From: Cheiracanthium punctorium
Taxonomy: Eukaryota > Arthropoda > Arachnida > Araneae > Cheiracanthiidae
DNA: 64,000 nt
NCBI GenBank assembly: GCA_038373885.1
Contig: JAWZYV010012281.1
Location: forward strand, 1-64,000
Reading direction: 5' to 3'
Below, one piece after another: positions 1 through 12,177 of the stretch (position 1 is the stretch's first letter; each line of letters starts with the position of its first letter). Position numbers and translations under genes: made by a program. Below the pieces are notes generated by a model, which was given only the letters and a program-made list of their open reading frames with translations, was not told the DNA's origin and searched no databases.

Positions 1-385
1 CGCGCCGTGGGGGTAAGGTTCTACCGTGTTTTAAGCCGAAAATTCATGTTTATCGAAAGTGGTTAATTATATTCTGTAGTAGATTGCAGCTATTCATATC
101 TTGTGTAAGAATAAGTAAAATAGATAATACATATAAATGTAATTAAATTGGTAATCCTTTTTGACTTCTCTCTGAATGGTTTAAAATGTAGCTTCGCTAG
201 TTTTTGAATGGTCACCTGGCCAGTGAGCATTCGAATTCTAACTTGTAGTTTTATCACAAAATGCTACTGTGATTAAAATGTAAATTTATATTTTTATCTC
301 AAATTTAAGTACATCCTTCCAGAAATAATAAAATAAGAATCATTTTTCTCAACTTTTGTCAGTGGTAATGGCTTGTGTTAATATC
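1..385. other. Left flank of the array; MITE remnant
   Basis: No gene is seen. Around positions 18-97 the sequence matches the right half of the 177 bp MITE found complete at 39103-39279: an AAGTGGTTAATTATATTC block, then GTAGTAG and a degenerate TTGCAGCTAT end. The rest is AT-rich sequence I do not recognise. Homology to the ~8 kb array unit starts near 386. Confidence 0.5.
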
Positions 386-2884
386 AGATTTAAAATAAAT
401 TTGTGAATTTGAAGCCATACACTGTTTTTTCTGTAAAATTTAGTATGCTCTATTCTTTTGGACGATTACACGATCAGGCCATGTTATGAACCCCATCTCG
501 ATTTACTTTAAACTTTTATTTTCTAGAATATAGCAACGGTTGTTTGAGAAACTGACTTTTAACTTCCATTCGAGTGCATATCCGGTACTGCGATAAATGT
601 CACTGATGGGTAACTAGTACCTCTGATCTCATAGCTGGCAACCATTATGGAATGTAATTAGGCACTCTTTATAAATAGTATATTTTAAAAGAGGTTTCTA
701 ATACAGTAGCGAAGCCACAAGCTAAACTGAGGAATTCTGCAAGACTCTAAGGACATTATTCCGTATCCGGTGCTGTTTACATATCGATGTTTGTTTACAT
801 TTTGTTTTGTTGGTCGTTCTGCCGCCATCGTGGGCAGTGCACAGCGGGAGTGAAATAACCTGCCGGTGGGAAATTTGACTGGCAACCATAAAAGAAACGT
901 GTATCGTCAGTTTGGGAAATTGAAATTGGTTCATGTTAGGATTGGAAAGGAATGAAATATGTTAATGTAGGAACAGAAAGTATGTGTGTGTGTTTCTTAA
1001 AAGTATATTGTGAGTATAAAAAAATAAAAGAAAGCATGTTCGTTTTACGTTATAAGCCGTAGTGATTTTGTTAGAAATATAGTGTGAATATAAAAATCAA
1101 TATTTCCGCAGTTATGATAATGTGGGGCATTCGGAAGGTGAACTGGTAGAAATGAGACTACATTTATATACCTGCCAACATTACGTCATATAACGCACAA
1201 CTTTTTGTAAATAGTAATACGTTTAAAATTTACAGTAGCCACCTGCCCTAGTTGCTCAACATTTTCTCTATATTCTAAGTGGGAAATTACTGCTCACAAA
1301 AGCGATTAATTTATTTCAGGAAAGCTGCCATCTCTTCAGGTTTTATCTGAATTTTTTCCAAAACTAATATTTAGTTACCAGCTTAATCTTGTCGAATTTT
1401 TAATGGAACATGCAGCTGTTTAAAAGTTGCCGGAAAAAATTCTTCGGTAAAGCTGAGCGGGCTCCTAACTGTGGTTTAAGGAAGCAAATATATGTAAGAA
1501 GTTCAATGCAAACTCCTTAGCTAACGCCGTTACATTATGTGTGGCGCGGCAGTCGCCTAGCAAGCATAACATGTTCCTTTCCTACTGCGTAATCGAGAGA
1601 GACGTTAACTGCAGCCGACGAGAGAAGACGGTATCTTGTTTGTTAATATGGTCGTAGCCTTTTCCCCATATATATATATATATATATATATATTAAAGGA
1701 ATACGTTATTGTTTAAATTATTAAATGAAAGTTTATATAACATTTATCGAGTGTCCGAAAAATGACTCACACGGATTTTGAAAATCAATAAAAATAAGAC
1801 GGAATCTGTCTTTCAGCAGACGGCAGTGGTTAACCAAGCGATTTCTATCGAGCAAATCCTAAATCATCGTCATAAAAATTGATTGCCCTTTTTAATGAAA
1901 CTTTTGCGTTAGCGTTTTTTTGTCACTCTTAAATCTGGCCGCCCATTTTTCTTTGCACCATCTTGACTCCCACTCGTATTGGCCCAGGGTCTCTCGTTTG
2001 AATTTATCTGAATCTCATCTCTTGAAAAAAATAAATAAAGGAAAACGAGGAAGAAAAAGTGTCATTCACTTTACTATATAAAAATCAAACCTAGATAATT
2101 ACATAGAGGAACGGATTGTCCAAGAGGCTTTTTAATGGCAGAACAAAAACAAATCGAATTGGCATTCATTTCAAAAATTGAATAAAAATAGAAAAAAAGT
2201 AGGTTTTTTTTCGTTTTTTTTTCTAAACCGAAAATACTGAGACCGTACAAATGTGAAGTGATTTCGAAATTACTATTGTATGTGTTTCTCGTGGCACTTA
2301 ACAGAAAAAGAAACAAAATAATTGTCCAAAATCGATTATTTTTCAAAATGTTCTTATAAAATTGGACCATTGGCACACAGATTTCAAAAAACATTTCCAT
2401 ATAACTCTAATCTAAGAGAATGCAAAAAGTGAGTCAATTCAAGCAAGCAAAGTTTAATAAAAAAAAAGAATAACTCGATCATCTCTTTTTACATAAATTG
2501 CTTAATTTGATTAGGTTAATTAATCTGGCTAAGTTTGTGCGTGCCTGTGTACACGCAAAAAGAATATATACCGGACAAACGCAAGCGGAGTGATTGCAAG
2601 ATAACCGACTGTCAGCTATTTGAAGTGGGTAAACCCGCAAAGTATATAATCAAAGACGAATTTGCTCTGTTATTAAATAGGATAGTATTATGCATTCTGT
2701 AACTAAAAACAGACGTTCTCAAATATCTCACATAAGAGATTTCGTAAAGCAATTATTATTTCTAAGAGTTAACGTCGTACGACAAACCTCACCAAATTTG
2801 TACACTCGGTGCCTTTGTAAGTCTTGGCGTACTTCGCAAAGGTAATCTCATTCTATTACGTAGCACAAAACGTGATTTCTCATT
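386..2884 (+). repeat. Array unit copy 1, internally deleted
   Basis: First of three head-to-tail copies of a long non-coding unit. It starts with the block seen again at 10594 and 2885 (TCTCGATTTACTTTAAAC, then TATAGCAACGGTTGTTTGA). Near 1110 it jumps to sequence equal to about 5646 of copy 2, so the part equal to roughly 3480-5645 is missing. Near 1805 it jumps from the left end of the mariner element directly to sequence equal to about 8577, removing the transposase and more. At 2884 it skips about 0.8 kb across the unit junction and enters copy 2. A decayed MITE (about 1315-1480) and an (AT)n tract lie inside. Short reading frames here show no family features. Confidence 0.75.
1668..1692. 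repeat. (AT)n microsatellite
   Basis: Uninterrupted TA dinucleotide run of 25 bases within array copy 1; the other copies have poly-T or unrelated sequence at this place. Confidence 0.9.
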
Positions 2885-3765
2885 ATATTCACACCATCTC
2901 GATTTACTTTAAACTTTTATTTTCTTGAATATAGCAACGGTTGTTTGAAAAATATAAGAACTGACTTCGACTTCCATTCGAGTACATTTCCGGCACTGCA
3001 TAAATGTCACTCATAAGTAACTGGTTCCTATGATTTGATAGCTGGCAAAAATTAAAGAATATAATTAGGCACTTTTTATAAATAGTATATTCTTAAAGAG
3101 ATTTTTAATATAGTAGAAAACCCACAAGCTAAACTGTGGAATTTTGCAAGATTCTAAGGACTATATTCCGTATACGGTGCTGTTTACATATGTATATTTG
3201 TTCAAATGCCGTTTTGATGATCGTCCTGGCGCGCCATCGTGGGCGATGCACAGCAGAAGTGATGTTACCTGCCGGTGGTAAATTTGACTGGCAACCATAA
3301 AAGAAACATGTATCGTCAGTTTGAAAATTTGAAATTGGTTCATGTTAGGATTGGAAAGGAATGAAATATGTTATTGTATGAAAAGAAAGGGTGTGTTTTT
3401 GTGTGCTTGTTAGAAATGAGGTGTGAATATAAAACTAAATAAAAGAAAGCATGCTGGTTTTACATTATAAGCCACTGTGATTTTGTTAAAAATGTAGTGT
3501 GAATATAAAACTTAATAGACGAAAGCATGCTCATTTAACTTTATAAGCCGGTGGATGTTGGGGACACTTGTCAGGGGTAAATTTAAAGAAAATGAAGGTA
3601 AGTGCATTTTTTTAATGAATCTTTTCGATGTTGAAGGTTTTTGATGTGAATTTTAAATTGATACTTGAAGTTTTTATGTTCTCGTTAGTGCTATTTATGT
3701 GCTATTCTAATCATACTGACTTTATATGAGGTGTACAACTTGGTTGTTTAATCCACCGATTGGTG

Positions 3766-3793
3766 TTTTTTTTTTTTTTTTTTTTTTTTTTTT
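3766..3793. repeat. Poly-T tract (28 T)
   Basis: Homopolymer in array copy 2. Copy 3 has only eight T at the equivalent place (near 11503), so the tract expanded or contracted after duplication. Confidence 0.9.
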
Positions 3794-4099
3794 GAGTTGA
3801 AAACCGGCCAGTGTTGGCCCAGTTTACATTATCTGTAAAACTAGGTTGCTTAACCCACTGTAGTTTTTTTAAATTAAAAACGGTCCACTGTTTGCTCAAT
3901 TTAAATTACCTGTTACTGAATTTGAAGACGATTTTTAGGTTAATACGGAAGGCGTATTTTGATTTATTGTTTTTTTAAGTGGAATATATGTGCAAATTTA
4001 ATGTGTGAAAATTCTTTGCTTTGCTGATCGTGCAAAATGTTTGGCAACAGTCACCGACTGTCGCGACTATGTCGTTACATGGGGCACGCACCGTCTTGG

Positions 4100-4220
4100 T
4101 CGATTTTAAGCCGATTTAACCGATTACCGGTTTCTACCGGTAATCGGTTTCCGATTCTAAGCCTACCGATTCTAAGCCTACCGATTTTCTTTTTTACCGA
4201 TTCTAAGCCTAAAATTACTG
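4100..4220. repeat. Short tandem repeat of ACCGATTCTAAGCCT type
   Basis: Copy 2 has a run of about 15-16 bp units (TACCGATTCTAAGCC and variants), with a CCGGTTTCTACCGGT stretch before it. The equivalent place in copy 3 (11820-11845) has a single unit, so the expansion is specific to copy 2. Confidence 0.7.
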
Positions 4221-6259
4221 TTAACAGAAAGTAGTCAATGAAGTTCCGTATTTTTTGGAAGCTTTGTAGTCTACACCGTCCAGTAGATAATTCCGTTCCT
4301 CACGAAAATTGTGTTGAAATAGGGGTAACATTACCCCATGGCCAGATTTACCTGATCGGTTAGTTCGTCGCACGGCCTCAATGCAGGATATCAAAAAGGC
4401 ATTTTTAGTATAAAAATATCTTACTCTAATTTCTGGTTGTCAAAACCTTTTGATAAACTTCGGTTAGATTTACCTGGCAGATCATTGCCTACAATTCGCA
4501 CGCTAACATCATAAGAGGCATTTTTACTATAAAAATATCTTACTTTAATTTCTGGTTGTTAGAACCTTTTGATAAAATTCTACATTTTCTTTTAATTACA
4601 TCATTCCGTATAGTTCTGTGGGAGGAAAAAAATCTCATAATACTTTTTAAGTCCGCAATACATCTAAAATAATAAGATGAGTCGTGATTCTCTTTTTTCT
4701 TTTTTTTTCGAGGGGTATGTTTTTTTTTTTTAGAAAGTAACAATAGTTTCTGTATTAAAATATTTTATTAACTTCATTTGCTTATACATGGAAGATGTAA
4801 AATGAAATATTGAAAAATATTTAAAAAAACATTTTTTATATACTTTATTTATTTTTCTAAGTTACGCAAAACGCAATAGGTTCTAGTTCGAGAGAGAGAG
4901 TTTACGTAATATATGTTATTAGAATTTATAGTATACTAACAATACATATTGCATGTTTAAGTTAAAAACTAGCAAAGCATTGCAGAAATGTTTAATTAGT
5001 TTAATAATAATGCATAAATAGTTCTAAGAGAATTTGCTGCATGAAATTATTTGTACACTGCATTAAAAAAATTGCATATTGTATTGTAAGACACATTTTA
5101 AGTGTAAGTTTTTAAATATTTTGTTCGAGAATGGTAATCAATACGGACTACAATTTAAATAATTGCTGCAAACTTTTACGAAATATAACGAATCTCTTTC
5201 TGGAAACAGTAAATATTTTTAAAACTTTCTCAAAATGACATCCGAATCTCAAGTGTAGCTGAATATTTATGCTATATTTCTTGCAGAAAAGTACTGTTTA
5301 CTGAACGTGGTCAATTACAATCCGCAAAAGTTCGGAAGTATGGTTAAAGGTATTTGATACAACCTAATCATAAGGTTACTGCAGAGAAAAAAGTGTTTAA
5401 TTTCATTCCGGAGCACTGTGCAATTCTGTTAGCGACATCCAAGAAGCTCTGAGTGTTCAAATTCATAATACTTAGGAGTTTTTAAAAATTATAGGATGTT
5501 TTGCATTTCTTCTTCTGCTTCTCAAAAACGGTGGTTTATTTTTTCCTCGATTTCTTCCTAGAAGCACGTCTTCTACTGCATAAGAGAAGCAGATTGCCTT
5601 TGCAAAGTTGTTTGGAGAATCAAATATGCATCAGTTGCTTCGATTGGTTATGATGACGTGGGGCATTCGGAATGTGAATTGGTAGAAATGACACTACATT
5701 TACATACACGCCATCATTACGGCATATAACACGCCACTTTTTGTAAATAGTAATATTTTTAAAATTTAGAGTAGCCACCTCCCCCGATTAGCTGAAAATT
5801 TTCTCTATATTCTAATTTGGAATTTACTGCTTACAAAGGTGGTTAATTTATTCCATGAAAATTGCCATCTCTTCAGGTTTTACCTGAAGATTTTCCACCA
5901 CTAATTTTCATTTAGCAGATTAAACTTGTCCAATTTTTAATGCAACATGCAACTCTGTAAAATTAGTGGGAGAAATTTTCCAACAAAGCTGAAAGGGCTT
6001 CCAACTGTGGTTTACGGAATCATTCAAATATATATTTTTTTTTTGAAAAAAGCAATAAGTTGTTATTGGATCAAAGTTTATATAACATTTATCGAGTGTC
6101 CCAAAAATTACTCACACGGATTTTGAAAATCAATAACAATAAGACGGAATGCGATAGATATGTATCGTTTGCGGCCTTATGCTTCAGAAATCAGGGAATT
6201 TTATCCCACAAAATTTCAAATTTAGTTAACGTTTTCACCCACAGGTGGTGCTGAAAATG

Positions 6260-7357
6260 CTAAAAAAATGAAACCGGTATAAAATTTTGCAAGGTCTTTT
6301 GCAAAAAACTAAACAATGACATTTTCAATCTAAGCCCCATTTGCTGCAATAACGTGGCGAAGTCTGAGGCAAAAATTTCCAGACATCCCTTCAAACATGT
6401 GACTTGGAATTGTCTCACATGGACTGCTTGAGCTCCGCAATCGTTTGTGGACTTTGGCGGTATACCCAATCTTTCAGATGACCCGAAAGAAAAAAGTCGG
6501 AGGGCGTCACGTATGGCGAATAAGGAAGCCATGCCATGCCACTTCCTGTACGCATGTCGTAATCTAAGGTAATTACTCGCTCACTGAAATGTTCGTTCAA
6601 GAAATCGAATACTGCAGACGTTCGATGTGGACAAGCACCCTCTTGCATGAACCCGGAGGCATTCGTACTGTCCTCCAAAGCAGTATGGATCCCACAAATT
6701 CTTCCAGAATCCCAAGATATCGTACAGCATTTATTGGTTGCTCTCGAAAAAATTGCCCTATTATTCCCTTCCAGGAAACCGCGGCCTATACTATTATTTT
6801 TGGTGAATGCAGGGATGAAGGTTCAGCAATATGAGGATTTTCGCTTCCACAAATTTGCGAGTTAGGCTTGTTGACACTGGGCGTCGAGGTGAAAATACGC
6901 TTCGTCTGAGAATCATATCGTCATCACCGTCATCCACAAATTGCAGCTCGGCTTTCGCGAAATTGAATCGGTGAGTGCAGAAACCACCTCAGTCACAAAC
7001 AGGATATGTTTTTCAGGAGAGAGAAAAAACTTCATAAAATTTCATAAAACTTCATAAATTAGGTAATATTTGCATGACAGAAACATAAATGCATGTTATG
7101 ACAGAGGAAAAAAAATAAGTTTAAATATTTGAAAATTTGGAGGACTTATGATGTTCTTTCTCTCTCCTGAAAAAAATTTCCTTTTTGTGACTGAGGTGGT
7201 TTCTGCACTCACCGATTCAATTATAGAGTCCATTAATGGCATTAGGACTGAAGGGTTGGTGAGTCTGGATTTTGTACGGGAACACGTAAAGGCTGTGGCG
7301 TATTTGACGGTGAGTACTCATTCGGAGTTGAGTACAAGATCCAGCACCGCGTTATAA
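6260..7357 (-). pseudogene. Transposase pseudogene, mariner/IS630 superfamily
   Basis: In life this would be a DDE/D transposase moving the surrounding element. The minus strand at 6415-6678 gives recognisable C-terminal catalytic sequence: a PHRTSAVFDFLNEHFSERVI stretch, then WLPYSPYVTPSDFFLSGHLK, then a QTIAELKQ segment typical of arthropod IS630-type transposases. The aspartate in TPSDFF should be the third catalytic residue. The second catalytic position, normally in QDGARPH, here reads QEGACPH, so it is changed to glutamate. By my count 47 residues separate the two positions. The last part shifts frame (6260-6532). Upstream, sequence coding for the PYKIQ-like DNA-binding region is present near 7240-7357 but broken by an inverted-repeat insertion. 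It is not functional. Confidence 0.75.
6961..7222. repeat. Inverted-repeat insertion inside the mariner copy
   Basis: Arms of about 70 bp at 6961-7030 and 7153-7222 are inverted copies of each other (AATTGAATCGGTGAGTGCAG against its complement) around a ~120 bp AT-rich spacer. The mariner in copy 3 has no such sequence at the matching place, so this was added after the copies separated. It may be a small foldback MITE or an inverted duplication made during repair. I cannot define a target duplication. Confidence 0.6.
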
Positions 7358-9514
7358 TTTATATCAGTTATAATTTTATTTTCAGCCCATTTACAAAACT
7401 CATCCATTGTATTGCTGATGTTCTTGCTTTTCACACCTCTCGAAAAAATAACTGTGCTTTATTTTATTTTTCTAACACTTGATTCTTAATGCATACGAAT
7501 TAGAATAAATTCAAAACAATAGTAAACAAATAATTCAAGATTTAATTAGCCATATTTAAGCAGTAAATTTTCAAGTTGGGTTCGATGGGGTGAGTATGAC
7601 CAATTTCGGAAGTTTTAAATTTCTGGTTTGTTAAGCCTTTTAATTACAGGGTAAATGTTTTAACTAATTAAGAAGAAATTTTGGACTCTTAAGAACTCAT
7701 AGTAAAATTCTTGTTTCCATGTGTTTATTTGGCCAAGCTTTTAGAATGAATAGAAACGCGTGTGACAAATTAAATACTGCAAGCAACAAAAGACAAATAA
7801 AATGCTCAAAGTAACCTATGACTTTTACAAATCTTTTTTGTGCGTAGTCATTGATATGAAGCATAATCAAAGCAGTGAAATTTCTATGGCAGTCATATAT
7901 TTTAATTTGAATCTAGTCAACTATTTCATTTCCTATGCATAAAATTACATTACATGAGATCGGGACATTCAAGCTGGAACTTTTGGGGATGAGGTTTCCT
8001 ACTGGTTTAGTTTAGATATTCATCGAAAAAGAAAGTAGAAGTTTGAGAGTGGAATTACAGTCAGCTCCAGTAACCGGGGATTTTAAACGCGTCTTTTATA
8101 TTCGCAAAACAGCTCTCTCCATTGAGGTAAGAGAACCTTTCGTGACTCTTTGTTCTTCGATCCAGCCTGCTTAGCTCAAGCCCAGTAAAATTCACTTCTA
8201 ATGTTTATCTAAACAAACAAATAAAGTTTGTGGTTGTATAAATTAAACAATTTTCAATTCTTTTACTCTAGGGTAAATGCATTTATACACATTGGAAATA
8301 TTCATGACTTTTTCGTATTTTCTTCAATCCAGTGAAATAAAACAGCGAGACATATAGAAATAACTTGTGTTTGCATAAATACTGCATGTGAGCGATGAAA
8401 TACCCAGTATATAAAATTGTAAGAAGCCAAACGATAGAAAACTTAAATTGTTTTTAAGGAAGGCAAGTGTCATTTAGCAGACGGGAAAATGCCAGCAGCA
8501 AGAGAGCTTTTAATTAATTGCATATACATTTTTTCCACAAACGACTTGTAATAGAAAACCTTTTGGAGCAAGCAATCTGTCTTTCAGCAGACGGCAGTTG
8601 TTAACCAAGCGATCGCTCCCGAGCAAATACTAGATCATCGACATAAAAATTGGTCGCCCTTTTTGATGAACGTTTTGCGTTAACATTTATTTTTGTCGCC
8701 CTTAAGTGTGCCACCCCCCACCTCATATTTCTTTTCACCATCTTGACTCCCACTCATATTGGCCCTGTGTCTCTCATTTGAACTTATCTGAATCTCATCT
8801 CTTGAAAAAGACAAATAAAGAAAATCGAAGAAGAAAAAGCATCATTAACTGTACGACATAAATATCAAACCCAGATAATGACATAGAGGAAGGGATTGTC
8901 CAACAGTCTTTTTAATGGCAGAACAAAAACGATTCGAAATGGCATTCATTTCAAAAATTAAATAAAAATAGAAAAAAAAATTAGGTTTTTTTGATTTTTT
9001 TCTAATCTGACAATACTGAGACCGTACAAATGTGAATTCATTTCGAAATTACTACTGTATGTGTTTCTCGTGGGACTTAAGAGAAGTAAGAAATAAAATA
9101 ATTGCCAAGAATCGATTATTTTTCAAAATTTTTTTATAAAGTTGGGCCATTAGCACACATATTTCAAAAAACATTTCCATGTTAGAATAAAATTTTGAGA
9201 CTTTAGTATGATATAATTGTTTATTCATGGTAACTCAAATCTAAGAGTCTGCAAAAAGTGAGTCAATTCGAGCACGGAAAGTTTAATAACAAAAAGAATA
9301 ACTCGATTATATCTTTTTACATAAATTGCTTAATTTTCATTAAGTTAATTAATCTGGGAAAGATTGTGCGTACCTGTGTACACCTAAAAAGAAAATATAT
9401 CGGACAAGCGCAAGCGGGGTGATTCCAAGATAACCGACTGTCAGCTACTGAAAGCGGGTAAACCCGCAAAGTTGATAGACACATTTGCTCTACTATTATA
9501 TAGGATACTATTAT

Positions 9515-9676
9515 CAGAGCTGACAAGTATCCGGCTTTTTCCGGGAGATTTCCCACCACAATTTTTACGCAGTTTTAATTTGCCTTTAGTATTTGGACTT
9601 ATTTTAAGCATAAATTTGTAAGTAAAAATTAGTGGTGGGAAATCTCCCTAAAAAAGCCGGAGACTTGGCAGGTCTG
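9515..9676 (-). mobile_element. 162 bp MITE (CAGAGCTGACAAG ends) with 6 bp TSD
   Basis: Termini CAGAGCTGACAAG and its near complement CTTGGCAGGTCTG are followed inward by TCCGG and TTTCCCACCAC blocks. Flanks are TATTAT on both sides (9509-9514 and 9677-9682). Array copy 1 carries the empty site with one TATTAT (near 2690), so both the insertion and the 6 bp duplication are seen directly. It has the same length and design as the MITE at 24376-24537. Confidence 0.8.
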
Positions 9677-9949
9677 TATTATGCATTCATTTAACTAATA
9701 AAACACACTTTCTCAAATGTTCCACGTAAGATTTTCGTAAACCAATTATCATTTCTAAGAGTTAACATCTTACGACAAACCTCACCAAATGGATACAGTC
9801 GGTGCCTTTAAAAGTCTGGCAAACATCACAAAGCAATATCCTTTTATTACGTAGCACAAAAAGTGATTTCACATTATATTTGGTAAGATTTTTTTTCTCT
9901 GAAATGTTTATTAATTTATATGTACTCATGGGTAATTATTGGACACAGA

Positions 9950-9975
9950 AATAATAATAATAATAATAATAATAA
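9950..9975. repeat. (AAT)n microsatellite conserved among unit copies
   Basis: Triplet run at the same unit position as 22998-23032 in copy 3 and 61968-61996 in copy 4, so the seed repeat predates the duplications. Confidence 0.85.
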
Positions 9976-10391
9976 CATCGTTTTGTCAAATAAAATTTTA
10001 TTCTAGTTATCACATAAGTCACTCTGACAGACTTTCGTGATTCGATCGCAACCTATCAAATCATACACTGTGCAAAGAATATGTTTAAGAATGAAAGTAT
10101 GAAATATAGTAAAGCATTTGTGAACTTTAGAAAAAAAATAAATGCAAAGTAACCTAAGGTTTTCACAGTTTTTCCGTTATATCTATTAACAGGCACAATG
10201 CACAGTCAGAGCATTTGCATGAACTTTTAAAAATAGCCGCGAATCGCATCATGTACAGTCGTGGCTCTAATTAGGGTTTTTATCTCAAACAATGGTTGAA
10301 TATTATTTGTCAAGAAATATGAAAATTTCTTATTGAAAAGAGATGGTCTAACATGAACAGAAAAGTATGAACTTCTTAAATATTTTACGAG

Positions 10392-10562
10392 AGTGTTACC
10401 AACTGCTCCGGAATATAACTACCCACTTTTTTAATACAGTAAAATTTGGCTTGCATTATAGCAAAATATCGAAAATGTAGTCTTGGGCTGAGTAGTATTT
10501 AAAAAAATCAATACTGTTTACAAAACGTTGTTGATTATATTCCGGAGAAGATGGCAACATTG
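10392..10562. mobile_element. MITE of the 177 bp family, within array copy 2
   Basis: Inverted ends: ACCAACTGCTCCGGAATATA on the left and TATATTCCGGAGAAGATGGC on the right, with a CAATACTGTTTAC block inside the right arm. It belongs to the family seen complete at 39103-39279. A matching copy sits at the same place in array copy 3 (23282-23455), so it was inserted before duplication. Confidence 0.7.
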
Positions 10563-10593
10563 TTTTACCAAGCATTGTATATGCAAATTAGCA

Positions 10594-12177
10594 CATTTAA
10601 AATAAATTAGTGAATTTGAAGCCATATACTATTTTGTCTGTAAAATTTAGTATGCTTTATTTCTTTTGGACGCTTACACGATCAGGCCATGTTATAAACA
10701 CCATCTCGATTTACTTTAAACTTTTATTTTCTAGAATATAGCAACGGTTGTTTGAGAAATATAAGAACTGACTTCGACTTCCATTCGAGTACATTTCCGA
10801 CACTGCAATAAATGTCACTCATGAGTAACTGGTACCTCTAATCTCATAGCAGGCAAAAATTATTGAATACAGCTAGGCACTTTTTTAAATAGTATATTTT
10901 TAAAGAGGTTTTTAATATAGTAGGGAAACCACAAGCTAAACTGTAGAGTTTTGCAAGATTCTAAGGACTATATTCCGTATACGGTGCTGTTTACATATGT
11001 ATGTTTGTTTACATGTTTGTTTTGGTGATCGTTCTGGCGCCATCGTGGGCGATGCACAGCGGGATTGAAGTAACCTGCCGGTGGTAAATTTAACTGGCAA
11101 CCATAAAAGAACCGTGTATCGTCTGTTTGGAAATTTGAAATTGGTTCATGTTAGGATTGGAAAGGAATGAAATATGTTATTGTATGAAAAGAAAGTGTGT
11201 GTGTATGTGTGTGTGTTTGTTAGAAATATGGTGTGAATATAAAACTCAATTAAAGAAAGCATGCTTGTGTAATGTTATAAGCCGGTGGGTATTGGGGACA
11301 TTTGTTAGCGGTTAATTAAAAAAAAAAGGTAAGTGCTTTTTTTAAACGAATCTTTGCTATGTCGAAAGTCTTTAATGTGAATTTTAAATTGATACTTGAT
11401 GATTTTATGTTTTCGTTAATGCTATTTATGTGCTATTCTAATCATACTGGCTTAGAAGTGTACAACTATAAGGTGTACAACTAGGTTGTATAATCCACCG
11501 ATGTTTTTTTTGAGCTAAAAACGGGCCTTTGTTTGTCCAGTTTACATTAGCTGTAAACCTGGGTTGCGTAATCCACTGTAGTGTTTTTTAATTAAAAACG
11601 GTCCACTGTTTGCTCAATTTAAATTATCTGTTACTGAATTTGCACTCGGTTTTTAGGTTACATTTGGGCGGTGTATTTTGATTTACTGTTTTTGTTAGTG
11701 GAATATGTGCGCAATTTTAATGTGTGAAAATTCTTTGTTTGCTGATTGTACAAAATGTTTGGCAACAGTCAGCGACTTCCGCGACTGTGTCGTTACATGG
11801 GGCACGCACCGTCGTGGTCGATTTTACCGATTCTAAGCCTAAAATTACTGTTATGAGAATGTGGTGAATGAAATCCCGTACTGCTTGGAAGCTATGTAGT
11901 CTACGCCGTCTAGTATATAATTCCGTTTCTCACGCAAAGTGTGTTGAAATAGGGGTAACTTAACTTCATTGTCTGATTTACCTGTGTGGTTTGTGAACCG
12001 CGTGGTTTTCACACAGGGCAACAAAAAGGCATTTTCGTTATAAAAATATCTTACTCTAATTTCCTGTTGCAAGAACGTTTTGATAATTTTCTAAATTTTT
12101 TTTAATTACATCATTCCTTATACTTCTGTGGGAGGAAAAAAAAATCTCATAGTACTTCCTTAAGACCGCAATATATC
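10594..12177 (+). repeat. Array unit copy 3, left part
   Basis: Starts head-to-tail after copy 2 and is colinear with 386-1100 and 2885-4665. It contains the CTCGATTTACTTTAAAC block and a single CCGATTCTAAGCC unit. It breaks off after CGCAATATATC at about 12177, where copy 2 continues with TAAAATAATAAG. The missing continuation resumes at about 16386, so the sequence between is an insertion. Confidence 0.75.

Larger units (their letters stand above)
6092..7365 (-). mobile_element. Truncated mariner-type element in array copy 2
   Basis: The left terminus reads TCGAGTGTCCC after a TA at 6090-6091 and matches the left end of the full element in copy 3 (17868). The transposase remnant reads on the minus strand. 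The right terminus and the start of the gene are missing: after about 7365 the sequence rejoins unit sequence equal to 20590 in copy 3. An inverted-repeat insertion (6961-7222) interrupts the element. Copy 1 keeps only about 60 bp of the same left end, so the element was in the unit before it was duplicated. Confidence 0.75.
2885..10593 (+). repeat. Array unit copy 2 (most complete, ~7.7 kb)
   Basis: Best copy for describing the unit. In order: the CTCGATTTACTTTAAAC block; a T28 run; a stretch of short CCGATTCTAAGCC repeats near 4110-4215; AT-rich sequence to about 5640; a decayed MITE (5862-6010); a truncated mariner-type element (6092 to about 7365); the CAGCCCATTTA block at 7384; the CAGCAGACGGCAG block at 8585; a MITE insertion (9515-9676); an (ATA)n tract; and a second MITE (10392-10562). 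The next copy begins at about 10594. Apart from the transposon pieces I find no coding signal. The unit is not rDNA or a histone repeat. Confidence 0.75.

Noticed and set aside
685..934. Two overlapping minus-strand frames, partly conserved at 3161-3343
   Set aside because: The similarity is explained by the array duplication; the frames differ in length and sequence between copies and are absent in copy 3.
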